Source: DASQZT01 sp963728965 (GTDB lineage: Bacteria; Acidobacteriota; Terriglobia; Bryobacterales; Bryobacteraceae). From it: a stretch of 64,000 bases of DNA. The notes beneath the pieces were generated by a model, which was not told the DNA's origin, made no database searches, and saw nothing but the letters and a program-made list of their open reading frames with translations. This document shows positions 33,427 through 42,217 of this stretch, piece by piece. The DNA is taken from the NCBI GenBank assembly GCA_963728965.1, contig CAVSMH010000002.1:620001-684000 (forward strand). Reading direction: 5' to 3'. The stretch's first letter is position 1, and each line of letters starts with the position of its first letter. A program made the translations under genes and the position numbers.

Positions 33427-34997
33427 AACTGCTCCTCTTTTTCCTCGCGGCCGCGCTCCCGGCGCAGGTCACCTACGACCGGCTTCTGAGTTCGGCAAAG
33501 GACCCTGCCAACTGGATGACTTACTCCGGAAATTATGCCGGTTGGCGTTACTCCGCCCTGGATCAGATCCATCGCGGCAACGTGAAGAACCTCAAAATGA
33601 AATGGGTTTACCAGATGCGGACGGCTCACGTTGTCGAAACCACGCCCGTCGTCGTGGATGGGCTGATGTATGTCACCGAACCCCCAAGCAACGTGGTTGC
33701 GCTCGATGCGGAAACCGGGCGCGAGTACTGGCACTACCGCCGGGCCACTCCGCAGAGGGTGAATGTGTGCTGCGGACAGGTGAATCGCGGCGTCGCTGTT
33801 TTGGGCGACCGGGTCTTTGTGGGAACCGTGGACGCACACCTGGTCGCGCTCGACGCCCGCACCGGCGCGGTGTTATGGGATGTCGAAGTGGCCAATTACA
33901 AAACCGGCCACAGCATTACGGTCGCACCGCTGATCGTTAAAGACATGGTGATCGTCGGCATCGCCGGCGGTGAATACGGCATTCGCGGCTTCCTGGATGC
34001 TTACGAAGCCACCACCGGCAAGCGGCGCTGGCGGTTTTGGACCGTGCCCGGCCCCGGCGAAAAAGGCCACGAGTCCTGGGCCGGTGAAGCCTGGAAAACC
34101 GGGGGGGCGCCCACCTGGGTGACCGGGTCGTTCGATTCCGCCCAGAACCTCATCATTTGGGGAACCGGCAATCCTTCGCCCGACTGGAACGGCGATTCAC
34201 GCCCGGGTGACAATCTCTATTCGGATTGTGCCATCGCCCTCGACGCGGATACCGGAACGCTGAAATGGCACTACCAGTTCGTGCCCCACGACGTGCACGA
34301 TTGGGATGCCGTGCAGGTGCCCGTGCTGGTGGATGACGAATGGCAGGGCAAGCCGCGGAAACTGGTGTTTTGGGCGCACCGCAATGCCTTCTACTATGTG
34401 TTGGACCGCGAGACTGGCAAGTTCCTCTTGGGCAAGCCGTTCGCCACCCAGACGTGGGCTAAGGGGTTGGATGAGAGCGGGCGGCCCATGTTGCTGCCGA
34501 ACACCGAACCTTCCGCCGAAGGTACATACCTCTGGCCCGGCGTCCAGGGTGCCACAAACTGGTATTCACCGAGTTACAACCCCCTGACTAAGTATTTCTA
34601 TCTGGCGGCCTGGGAAAACCGTAGTGTCTACCGGAAGGGCGAGCAGGAATACTCGCCCGGAAACCGCTACATCGGAAGCGTCCCGCTGATCGACCTGCCG
34701 GATGAACCCGGGCACGGCGCCATACGGGCGCTGAATCCCAAGACCGGTGAACGCATTTGGGAGTACAAACTGCAAACGAAGCCGTGGGCCGGTGTGCTGA
34801 CCACCGGCGGCCGATTACTGTTCGGCGGCAGTGACGAAGGCTACTTCTTTGCCCTCGACGCGGAGACCGGCAACGAGCTCTGTCGCCTGAACACCGGCGG
34901 AATCATTCGCGCCAACCCGATCAGCTATCTCAGCAAAGGAAAGCAAGTGATCGCGATCGCGGCCGGGAACGCGATCTTCACCTTCGACCTGCCGTAG
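33423..34997 (+). CDS. PQQ-dependent alcohol-type dehydrogenase (quinoprotein)
   Basis: A 524-residue exported beta-propeller (signal peptide LLLFFLAAALPAQ). It shows repeated W-motifs (ALDAETGREYWHYR, ALDARTGAVLWDV, AIALDADTGTLKWHYQ, ALNPKTGERIWEYK), the vicinal cysteine pair C116-C117 (NVCCGQV) that sits over PQQ, and the RPGDNLY and PHDVHDWD segments of the active-site region. It lacks a fused cytochrome domain and is shorter than typical methanol/ethanol dehydrogenases (about 570-600), so it depends on the separate cytochrome upstream. The exact alcohol and the Ca versus lanthanide preference cannot be told here. Confidence 0.88.
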   Translation: MKLLLFFLAAALPAQVTYDRLLSSAKDPANWMTYSGNYAGWRYSALDQIHRGNVKNLKMKWVYQMRTAHVVETTPVVVDGLMYVTEPPSNVVALDAETGREYWHYRRATPQRVNVCCGQVNRGVAVLGDRVFVGTVDAHLVALDARTGAVLWDVEVANYKTGHSITVAPLIVKDMVIVGIAGGEYGIRGFLDAYEATTGKRRWRFWTVPGPGEKGHESWAGEAWKTGGAPTWVTGSFDSAQNLIIWGTGNPSPDWNGDSRPGDNLYSDCAIALDADTGTLKWHYQFVPHDVHDWDAVQVPVLVDDEWQGKPRKLVFWAHRNAFYYVLDRETGKFLLGKPFATQTWAKGLDESGRPMLLPNTEPSAEGTYLWPGVQGATNWYSPSYNPLTKYFYLAAWENRSVYRKGEQEYSPGNRYIGSVPLIDLPDEPGHGAIRALNPKTGERIWEYKLQTKPWAGVLTTGGRLLFGGSDEGYFFALDAETGNELCRLNTGGIIRANPISYLSKGKQVIAIAAGNAIFTFDLP

Positions 34998-35018
34998 GTC
35001 CTCGCCTGCCTCCCGCGC

Positions 35019-36272
35019 CTACCAGAAGTGCGCCGCGAGTACGCGCGGCGGTCCGGGCGTCCCGCCATAGATCCGGGTGTCGAGCACGATCTGGAGGTTC
35101 TTATGCTGCCAACCCGCCGGAGCCTGCCTGGCGATCTCCTCCATATAGTTCGGATCCGCAAGGAATTCCGCGGCTGCCAGAGTTCCCCACTTCAGAAGAC
35201 CGCCCACCGCCACGATCCACTGCTGCGTCTCCGGGTCGAGCACGCGGGAGATCAACGCGTAGTCGGCGCGAAGACCGGTGTAGGGGGAGAGGGGCTCGTT
35301 GCGCCAGTCACGCGAGTTGGGCTTCTGCCGGTCGGAAATCCACGCGACGGTGACACGGCCGTCGGGCCCTGACTCCTGTTCGTAGCTGTAGCGGAACTGC
35401 CGGGAGAGGCGCAGCGTCCAGGCGTTGTTAAACGCTCCGATCAGAACCGCGGGAGAGTCTCGCAGGTCGGTGAAGGTGGTCGAGCGTTCGCCCCTCACCT
35501 GGAACGGTTTCATTTTCGTCTGCAGAAATCCGGCCACCCGGGAAAGAGCCGTAGCGTCCGACAGGGCCACCAGGTCGGCCTGCTGAACCTCGGCGGCCGT
35601 GGCGCCGGGAGAAATCCACGAAAGCAACGACGGCGGGGTCCGGCCCGGCGAACCCGCCGCGTCCTTCCCACCCATGCAGATCAGGATCGTACGCGGAGAG
35701 GCCAGCAGCGGTTCCCAAAACCCTTCCGATGCCGTATCCAGGAACCACGGCCGGGACCAGGCCGCGGCCACTGCCACCGCTGCCAATGCGACGGCGATCA
35801 CAGCGAAGGTCAGCCGGTTTGCCCACAATCCGGGCCGCCCCGAAACCAACACCGGAGCCTCGATCACATCCGCGGCATCGGCCGGAGGGGCCACGATGAA
35901 CTCGGGAACATACGATCCGGCCGGCAGTTGGATCCGGATGGGGCTCTCTTTCCCGGCCGCGCCGTAATACTCTTGCAGTCTCTTGCGGATCTCCACCGCC
36001 GTCGTCCTGACAATCGGATCAGCGTTGGTATCGTAGTGTGGATCGCGGCCGAACACTTCCACTCCCAGGGTTCTCTCCTTCACGCCGTCGCTCGATCCCG
36101 CCAGCCTCTGATCCACCACATAACGCAGGAGATTCGGGTAGCGCTTGCTGTTGGCAAACAGCGGATGCCCAAGGATGCGATTCAACTCGTCCAGAATGGG
36201 CTGCCGCTCCCCATCGCAGGACGGGAAAAACCTCCTGGTTTGATCTATATCAACTACTTTCGTTCGAGCCAC
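35019..36272 (-). CDS. membrane one-component regulator with winged-helix-like domain and unknown periplasmic sensor
   Basis: A 417-residue protein. Residues 22-125 are the same winged-helix-like domain as in the hydrolase-fused regulator (LLRYVVDQRLAG, RTLGVEVFGRDPHYDTNADPIVR, EIRKRLQEYY, IRIQLPAGSYVPEF). One TM helix lies at about 153-171. Residues 175-417 are an extracytoplasmic domain of unknown family (RTILICMGGKD, TTFTDLRDSPAVLIGAFNNAW, YALISRVLDP, WIVAVGGLLKWGT). It converges with the PQQ dehydrogenase gene (21 nt between stops). The start is GTG at 36272 with a G-rich stretch 8 nt upstream; no ATG lies nearby. Confidence 0.72.
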   Translation of the reverse strand: MARTKVVDIDQTRRFFPSCDGERQPILDELNRILGHPLFANSKRYPNLLRYVVDQRLAGSSDGVKERTLGVEVFGRDPHYDTNADPIVRTTAVEIRKRLQEYYGAAGKESPIRIQLPAGSYVPEFIVAPPADAADVIEAPVLVSGRPGLWANRLTFAVIAVALAAVAVAAAWSRPWFLDTASEGFWEPLLASPRTILICMGGKDAAGSPGRTPPSLLSWISPGATAAEVQQADLVALSDATALSRVAGFLQTKMKPFQVRGERSTTFTDLRDSPAVLIGAFNNAWTLRLSRQFRYSYEQESGPDGRVTVAWISDRQKPNSRDWRNEPLSPYTGLRADYALISRVLDPETQQWIVAVGGLLKWGTLAAAEFLADPNYMEEIARQAPAGWQHKNLQIVLDTRIYGGTPGPPRVLAAHFW

Positions 36273-36385
36273 AAACTAAACCCCCACGTGGGCCAGATTA
36301 TACCACTGCGCGGGCGGCTCCGGACGATTCCATGCTCCGGCGCGTAGTCGGGGGGCACGGGCGGCCACGGAAACCTATATGGCGC

Positions 36386-37825
36386 TCAGGCTGCGACCGA
36401 TGAAGGGTACCTCCGCGCGGTGCAGGTACAGCACCCCCAGGGAGCAAACCAACACCACCATCGCGAGCGCAAACAACTCGCCGACATCGCCCACCTCCAC
36501 AACAGCAGCAGCGGGGCAAAGCCCCGTTGATACTCCTGGCGCACGAACGACCGGCCCAGTTCGAGCGCCGGGCCCAGGCGCCGCCGGAAGGCATCGCCAT
36601 ATTCGAAGAGGGTACCGGTGTAGAGTTCCCGTACGGCGTCCGTACCCGCCAGCCGATAGGCTCCCACCAGTTCGCATTTCTTCGACTGCCAAACAAACAG
36701 GTGCAGGTAGTGGCAGTCGAACCCGTCGAGGTCGGCCGGTTGGCCGGTTCCTTCTCCCACTGCGCGAAACGTGATTTCGCGAAGCCTGCCGATCTCCCGC
36801 AAGACCGCCGGAATCTCGTTTGCCGGCGCCAGATATACTTCCAGGTCGCCCGACCGATCGAGCAACCTGTCGGCGGGTAGCGAAGCCACCTCCGCGGCTA
36901 TGCGCTCGGCCGGTTCGGCCTCGACGACCGGCGCCCCCGGCTCCGCGGCCTTTCGACGCCGCTCGAACGGCCGATTCGTTCTGGGCTTGTAGCGTTCGCG
37001 CTTGGACAGCAGATACGTGCGCCAGCGGAGATAGTCCGCCTGCTCCCGCTCCGTAGGTATGGCCATCAGCTTATCCGCCAGGATCGGGGCGCCCACGCGT
37101 ACTTCCACGATGCGCCCGCGCTTGTTCAGCAGTTCGCGCGCCAATAGCGCGGTGCGCAGCGCCGGATGCGCCATGCCCGCCACCTGGAACAGCGCGCTGT
37201 TGGCGCCATCGACGAACGCCGGGACGATCGTTACCCGGCATCCCTTCTTCGACGCGATCTGCACGAGACGCGCGCCGGCCGGATTCCACTCCGCATCGGC
37301 GACCGCCCGGTCCCGCCAGCGAAAGTGCGATACCTCGCCGGCCGGAAAGATCACCAGCATCCCGCCACCGCGCAGGTGCTCGAGCGACTTCCTCAGTCCC
37401 CTGCCATTGCCCGCGGCGGCCTTTCGGCCCGAGATCGGATCGACGGCGATGATCATGTCGCGAACTTCCGGCACGGCCGTCAATACGCCGTTCGCCAGGA
37501 AGCGCACGTCATCGCGGACGCGGCCGAGAAGGCCCGCCAGGACCGCGCCTTCCAGAAGGCCGAACGGATGATTCAGCGTGACGATCGCGGGACCGGTCTG
37601 CGGAATGCGCGCCAGGTCGGTCGCGGCCGCGTGGTAAGAGACAGTGAGATGCTCCAGCAGGCGCTCGGCAATGGGGCGCTCCCGACCCATGCCCTGTAAG
37701 GCGCCGTACACGCGCCCGATCTGATCGATCCCAAGCATTCGGCCGAGCAGGTCCTCGATCGGGCGCGACATCCGGAAGGGGATCAGGCTCGGAATGACGG
37801 ACTCAAATACGGCGTTTCCCATCAC
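36386..37825 (-). CDS. lysophospholipid acyltransferase plus GNAT acyl-transferase fusion, 3' end replaced
   Basis: A 479-residue reading frame. Residues 1-280 match the PlsC-like acyltransferase fold (VTLNHPFGLLEGAVL containing the NHPxG form of the HX4D-type site, IFPAGEVSHF). Residues about 315-440 match the hemolysin/OlsB-like GNAT domain (DLEVYLAPANEIPAVLREIGRLREITFRAVGEGTG, HLFVWQSKKCELVGAYRL, LELGRSFVRQEYQ). The family continues beyond LLLLW with a conserved GNAT ending; here the frame turns into low-plausibility Cys/Trp-rich sequence near 36495. In the neighbouring frame the DNA there encodes a membrane-like tail (ELFALAMVVLVCSLGVLYLH). The 3' end is therefore lost or joined to another gene. 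Confidence 0.7.
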   Translation of the reverse strand: MMGNAVFESVIPSLIPFRMSRPIEDLLGRMLGIDQIGRVYGALQGMGRERPIAERLLEHLTVSYHAAATDLARIPQTGPAIVTLNHPFGLLEGAVLAGLLGRVRDDVRFLANGVLTAVPEVRDMIIAVDPISGRKAAAGNGRGLRKSLEHLRGGGMLVIFPAGEVSHFRWRDRAVADAEWNPAGARLVQIASKKGCRVTIVPAFVDGANSALFQVAGMAHPALRTALLARELLNKRGRIVEVRVGAPILADKLMAIPTEREQADYLRWRTYLLSKRERYKPRTNRPFERRRKAAEPGAPVVEAEPAERIAAEVASLPADRLLDRSGDLEVYLAPANEIPAVLREIGRLREITFRAVGEGTGQPADLDGFDCHYLHLFVWQSKKCELVGAYRLAGTDAVRELYTGTLFEYGDAFRRRLGPALELGRSFVRQEYQRGFAPLLLLWRWAMSASCLRSRWWCWFAPWGCCTCTARRYPSSVAA

Positions 37826-37851
37826 CCCTGAAATCCTCAGGTGGCGCTGAT

Positions 37852-39241
37852 TTATTCCGGATGCAAAATCAACCGCCCCTCGGACCGGGTGAGCCGTCCA
37901 CGCAGGGTGATGGGCTCGGCAACATGCTCCAGCAGTTCGGGCTTGAGATCCGCGAGCAGCATCGTCATCGTGCGGCCCCCCGCATCGCGCACCAGAAACG
38001 CCGGTGGAATACCGCCGCTGATGCAGCGCACCGCGCAGCCGCGATGCACTTTGCCATTACCGGGATTCATGACTCCGAAATAACACTTGCTGTCTGCGAT
38101 CTCGCCCGTGAGTTGCACCGGTCCCAGGTCCAGTGCGGTGGCCGGAACCCCGTCACCGGCTGCCGGCGCGAGGGAACCGGGCAGGAGTTCGATCATCCGA
38201 TCGCTGCCCCGAAAGACGCGGGCCCCCCTCAGCTTTACCGGCCGGCCGTCGAGACCTTGGACCGCGCCGGCCGCGCCATGTTTTCCCGGCAGCACCAGCA
38301 GCCAGGGAGGCCCCCCCATCGGGCACGGACAGCGCGGCATACGGGCTCCTACGCAGCACGCCTTCAAAATCGCGGTATTGCTGGAACTCGAACGTGCTCT
38401 CCGCAAATGGATGCTGCCCCGCGACGAGCACCACCGCCGCCGCCGTCACCACCACACCCACCCCCGCCAGCACCCGCGCGACAACCTTCTTCAGGCCCGG
38501 GGGCATGGGCAGGTAGCCTACGAAAAATTCAGACTCGCTGCGCATGTTCCACCACCGAAGGCTCCACTCGCGTCCCCGGGGCAACGGACGCGGATTCACA
38601 AACACCTGGTTCGCCACGACCATGGTTCGAAAGGTCGATACTTTTTCGGTAAACGGCGGCGGCGACGCGCCGGTATCGGGCAGATACTGATAGCCGTGCC
38701 ACGGGCACGTGATGCAGCCGTCGATGATTTTGCCTTCGCCCAGCGGCCGTTCTGATGCTGGCACACATTGGAGACGGCCGAGATCCGGCCATCGTACTTG
38801 AACACCGCGATGCGCTCGCCGCGGCACGAAATGATCTGCGCGCGCTTCTCCGGTATGCTCTCCACCAGGCATACCGGCACGTACTCGGCTGGCGCCGCTT
38901 GGCTTCTGTCCTTCCGCCTCTCGACCAGGGCTGCCGACACGTGGAGAACGCTGACCACGGTTACGCCCGCGGCGAGCACGACGACCAGCAGGGAACTGGT
39001 CGCCGACTGAAGCGCGCCGGTCGAGGCGGCATAGCGGGCCCATCGACAGGATCACGTGCAGCAGCAGAAACGCGGCGGTGCCCAGCGCGCGAATCAGCAG
39101 CGTCTCCATCGTCGCATTGGCGTGAATCAACCGCCCGAGCCCCACGAACAGGCTCAGGTACAATACCAGCCCGGCCGCCAGCAGCGAATCGTAGACTTTT
39201 TTCTGGTGGTTCCAGCCCACCGCCTGATAGGTGAGGCTCAT
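37852..39241 (-). pseudogene. Rieske / ferric-reductase-like membrane protein, broken by deletion and frameshifts
   Basis: The pieces, in order: a start with MSLTYQAVGWNHQKKVYD and two TM helices up to ILSMGPLCRLD (frame 1). An abrupt join near 39020 leads into another frame reading ALQSATSSLLVVVLAAG and a Rieske domain start (ISCRGERIAVFKYDGRISA, NVCQHQNG). A one-base loss near 38746 then moves to the frame with GCITCPWHGYQYLPDTG, the second Rieske Cys-His motif, followed by a TM segment. Finally a shift at a run of seven C (38311-38317) leads to the last 150 residues (LTGEIADSKCYFGVMNPG, CAVRCISGG). About 100 residues of haem-binding TM helices expected after PLCRLD are missing. It follows two small membrane-protein genes in an apparent operon. 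Confidence 0.7.
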
Positions 39242-39381
39242 CGATACCGCTCCCACTGGATCGCCGTATTCGCAGGGGTCGTGCTCCGCCGCGCGCACAG
39301 CCCGGCAATCAGCAGCGCGTACAGCAAAAACGGCAGCACCACCCAGATTCGAAGATGATTGCGGCGCAGCGGTCGGATCAT
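39238..39381 (-). CDS. 47-residue membrane peptide
   Basis: The product starts MIRPLRRNHLRIW and has one hydrophobic helix (VVLPFLLYALLIAGLCA) followed by a short polar tail. Its stop overlaps the ATG of the Rieske-like gene (ATGA), and its own ATG overlaps the stop of the 69-residue gene upstream. This double coupling supports a real gene that is a small subunit of the same membrane redox complex. No family is recognised. Confidence 0.6.
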   Translation of the reverse strand: MIRPLRRNHLRIWVVLPFLLYALLIAGLCARRSTTPANTAIQWERYR

Positions 39382-39587
39382 GTCCGGCCTCCGCGAATCC
39401 AACGCCCCAGCAGCACGGGCCACAGCGCCGCCACGCCCGGCGCGACGATTAGGCGGAATCCCCATGGAGCGTGTTCCGCCACGGGGTCCACACGCGCGAT
39501 TCCTGCGGTTACAAACACCAGCGCGAACAGCACGCCCGCGAGCGCGTACACTGCGAGCAGGCCCACGAACCACTGCGCCGCCCACAT
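39378..39587 (-). CDS. 69-residue membrane protein
   Basis: It begins MWAAQWFVGLLAVYALAG and carries two hydrophobic helices (residues about 4-27 and 45-60). The ATG at 39587 is one base after the stop of the short-chain dehydrogenase gene, and its stop overlaps the next start by 4 nt. It is a probable small subunit of the membrane redox operon. No family is recognised. Confidence 0.6.
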   Translation of the reverse strand: MWAAQWFVGLLAVYALAGVLFALVFVTAGIARVDPVAEHAPWGFRLIVAPGVAALWPVLLGRWIRGGRT

Positions 39588-39588
39588 C

Positions 39589-40284
39589 TCACACCTGCCT
39601 GCCGTAAACGGGAATGGCCGCTCCCGTGATCTGCGCGCCATCGTCCGATGCCAGATGCACCAGCAGCGAGGCCACCTGCGACGGCTGCACCCATTGCGAG
39701 CGATCGGCTCCCGAGTCGGCTGCCCGGTTCGCCGGCGTATCCATGGTGCCCGGCAAAACCGTGTTGGCCGAGATGCCGCGGTCCTTGTTTTCGAGAGCGA
39801 TGGTGCGGACCAGCGCCACCAGGGCCGATTTCGAAGCGCTGTACGCTCCCACCATCGGCCCCGGTTCCACGGCCTGCCGGCTGGCTACCGCCAGAATGCG
39901 CCCGCCGCCTTGCCGGCGCATGTGCGGCAGCACGGCGCGGGCGATGAAGAAGGCCGACCGGAAATTCAGGTCGAGCATCGTTTCGAGCGTGGCGTCATCG
40001 GTGTCGGCGACGCTTTTGCCGCCCGCAAAACCACCCATCACCTGCACCAGCGCGTCGATCCGTCCGAAGCGCGCGATCACGTCGTCGGCCAGTTTGCGGG
40101 CGGCATCGCCGCTGGAAAGCTCCGCGGGCATCGCGGTGAATTCGGCGTGCGCGAAGTCGCCGGCCGCGATCGATCGCGATACCCCCACGACTTTCGCCCC
40201 CGCGCTCAGGAACGCCTCCGTGACGAATCTGCCCAGGCCGCCCTTGGCGCCCGTGATCAAAGTGACTTTTCCGTCTAGATTCAT
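39589..40284 (-). CDS. short-chain dehydrogenase/reductase
   Basis: A 231-residue classical SDR. The NAD(P)-binding motif TGAKGGLG lies at residues 11-18, NNAG is replaced by a QVMGG-type segment (ALVQVMGGFAGG), and the catalytic Y-x3-K is in AYSASKSALVAL. The C-terminus (DDGAQITGAAIPVYGRQV) has the usual family end. It is intact and heads the coupled set with the two membrane peptides and the Rieske-like gene. The substrate is unknown. Confidence 0.85.
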   Translation of the reverse strand: MNLDGKVTLITGAKGGLGRFVTEAFLSAGAKVVGVSRSIAAGDFAHAEFTAMPAELSSGDAARKLADDVIARFGRIDALVQVMGGFAGGKSVADTDDATLETMLDLNFRSAFFIARAVLPHMRRQGGGRILAVASRQAVEPGPMVGAYSASKSALVALVRTIALENKDRGISANTVLPGTMDTPANRAADSGADRSQWVQPSQVASLLVHLASDDGAQITGAAIPVYGRQV

Positions 40285-40293
40285 GGAAGACTC

Positions 40294-40996
40294 TCATTCT
40301 CCGGACGACCACGCGACGCGGAACTCCGGATACAGGGTCAGACCGCCGCAGGCGAAGATTGTCTGGCCCGTTACATACGATGCTTCATCGGAGGCCAGGA
40401 ATGCGAAAACGGAAGCGATTTCGTCCGCTTGTGCCGCGTGCCCCATGGGGATGTGGCTTTCCACTTCGCCGCGCGCCCTGGCGTTGTCGATCCAGGCCCT
40501 ATTGATGGGCGTGACCGCCGCTCCCGGCCCGACCGCATTGACGCGGATGCCCTGGCCCGCATATTCCAGGGCCAGCGACTTTGTCAGATTCTCCATGCCG
40601 CCTTTGCTGATCGAGTAACTCAGATACTTCGGTTTGGGAATGATCTCGTGCACGCTGGAGTTATTCAGTATGACGCCCCCGCCGGGACGCGACAGGAAGT
40701 GCCGGATCGCCTCTCGCGAGCACAGAAAAGGCCCGCGAAGGTTCACCGAGAGGATGCGGTCAAAGTCGGCGCTCTCGATTTCGTGGCTGGGCGCCGGCTT
40801 CTGGATTCCCGCGTTGTTGACGAGCACATCCAGGCTCCCGTAGGTGTCCAGAGTTTTGGCGAACATCTGCTTGACCTGCTCCTCGTTGGAGACGTCCGCC
40901 TGTACCACCAGTTCCCGACCCGTGCCGTTCGACCGCGCGGCCCGTGCCATGGCGCGGGTGGCCTCGGCCTGCTCCGCGCCGCTTCGATAGTTAATT
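40294..40996 (-). pseudogene. short-chain dehydrogenase lacking its N-terminal NAD-binding motif
   Basis: From INYRSGAEQAEATRAM onward the sequence is a typical glucose-1-dehydrogenase/FabG-like SDR: VNNAGIQ, ILNNSSVHE, catalytic YSISKGGM, and a C-terminal FLASDEASYVTGQTIFACGG. The first ~32 residues with the TGxxxGIG motif are missing. The DNA at 40990-41000 passes directly into a plus-strand gene fragment. There is no plausible start codon at the right place, so the gene is cut off and probably inactive. Confidence 0.75.
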
Positions 40997-41248
40997 GGAA
41001 GTCGCGCTGGTAGCCGCCTGGGGAAGTTTCCTTTGTTCGCTTTCGTCCGGTTTGAGCGTCGCCCCCGATTTCGAACCGCCGCCCATGCCCCTCCGGGCAT
41101 CGTCTCCCCCGGCGTGCCTCACCGCGAACGAACTGCGGCGCCGCGGATTGTCCGACGCGCGGATCCTGGAGGCGGTGCTCACCATTGCTCTGGGCAGCTT
41201 TTTGGACACGCTCTCCGGCGCGTTCGAGGCCGATCCGCCCGAAGCCGA
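40997..41248 (+). pseudogene. 3' fragment of a carboxymuconolactone-decarboxylase/AhpD-like gene
   Basis: The plus-strand frame contains segments similar to the C-terminal half of the intact homologue at 42135-42707: LVAAWGSFLCSLSSGLSVAPDFEPP and LTANELRRRGLSDARILEAVLTIALGSFLDTLSGAFE. The 5' part, with the catalytic Cys-His region, is absent. The fragment starts exactly where the opposing SDR lost its own 5' end. The frame stays open into the following sigma-factor gene without an obvious natural stop. Confidence 0.55.
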
Positions 41249-41254
41249 AAAACC

Positions 41255-41894
41255 TTGCATCCTTTGGCTCCCGAGTCCCGTCCTACCCCGGGGCACTTCA
41301 CGGCCGATCCGGACGCGCAGCTGGTTGGCAGGGTTCAAGAGGGCGAGGTGGATGCGTTCGAAGACCTCATGAATCGTCACAGCCGCGGGTCTACCGGACC
41401 CTGGTCGGAATCCTGGGCGACCCGGAAGAGGCACGCGACGCGATGCAGGACACGTTCCTGAAGGCCTTTCAGCACCTGGACGGGTTCCAGGGAAAGTCGA
41501 AGTTTTCCACCTGGCTCGTCAGTATCGCCGGCAACACCGGGCTCCAGCGGCTTCGCGAGCGCAAGCCCCAGCAGAGTCTCGATGACGCGTGGCCGGAAAC
41601 CGAAGAGGGGCTGCGCCCCCGCCAGCTTCGCGCCTGGACCGACGATCCCGAGCAGTTGTACTCCAAGGCCGAAATGCGGTCGTTGGTGAAAAATAGCGTG
41701 ATGAAGCTGCCGCTCAAGTACCGCGTGGTGCTGGTTCTGCGCGACATGGAGCAGCTTTCGAATGAAGAGGCCGCGGCGGCGCTCGGCCTGGGAGTGCCGG
41801 CCGTGAAGTCGCGCCTCCTGCGCGGGCGCCTGATGGTGCGGGAAACGCTCGCGCCCTACTTCGTTTCGGGCGGCGCGAAAGGGGCGCCGCATGA
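41255..41894 (+). pseudogene. ECF sigma factor with frameshifts
   Basis: The N-terminus (DPDAQLVGRVQEGEVDAFEDLMNRHSR) is in one frame and the rest (VYRTLVGILGDPEEARDAMQDTFLKAFQHL, FSTWLVSIAGNTGLQRLRERKP, then the region-4 helix LSNEEAAAALGLGVPAVKSRLLRGR) in another. Inserting one C near 41386 in AGCCGCGGGTC restores the expected R-R-V-Y-R. A second shift near 41870-41890 is likely, because the natural stop should overlap the anti-sigma ATG at 41891 but is out of frame. The start is uncertain; TTG at 41255 is the closest candidate. It forms an operon with anti-sigma and CMD genes. Confidence 0.65.
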
Positions 41895-42217
41895 TCAGCT
41901 GCACCGATTTCATCGCCGAGATGGGCGGTTTTCTCGATGGCGATGTCGCGGTCGAAATCCGCACCCAGCTCGAAAACCACCTGGCGCCTTGCAGCACCTG
42001 CCAGGTGGTGTACGATTCGGCCCGCAAAACCCTCAAGATCGTCACCGACAGCGGTTCCTTCGACCTGCCCGAGGACGCGGCGCGGCCCATCACCCAAAAA
42101 GTCATGCCAGGATTCGCAGCCAACAGAGACAACCATGAGCTATCTTCCTCACGTGGCGGACGAGAACGATCTGCCCACCCTCGCCCTGATCAAAAACACG
42201 TTCGGCTTCGTCCCTAA
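41891..42217 (+). CDS. zinc-finger anti-sigma factor (tail frameshifted)
   Basis: A small zf-HC2-type protein: CTDFIAEMGGFLDGDVAVEIRTQLENHLAPCSTCQVVYD, with the H-x3-C-x2-C zinc site at residues about 29-36. It would bind and silence the adjacent ECF sigma factor. After ITQKVM the frame departs: restoring one G near 42106 would give a short ARIRSQQRQP tail and a stop overlapping the ATG of the next gene at 42135. As it stands the frame continues 27 codons too far, to 42217. Confidence 0.7.
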   Translation: MISCTDFIAEMGGFLDGDVAVEIRTQLENHLAPCSTCQVVYDSARKTLKIVTDSGSFDLPEDAARPITQKVMPGFAANRDNHELSSSRGGRERSAHPRPDQKHVRLRP

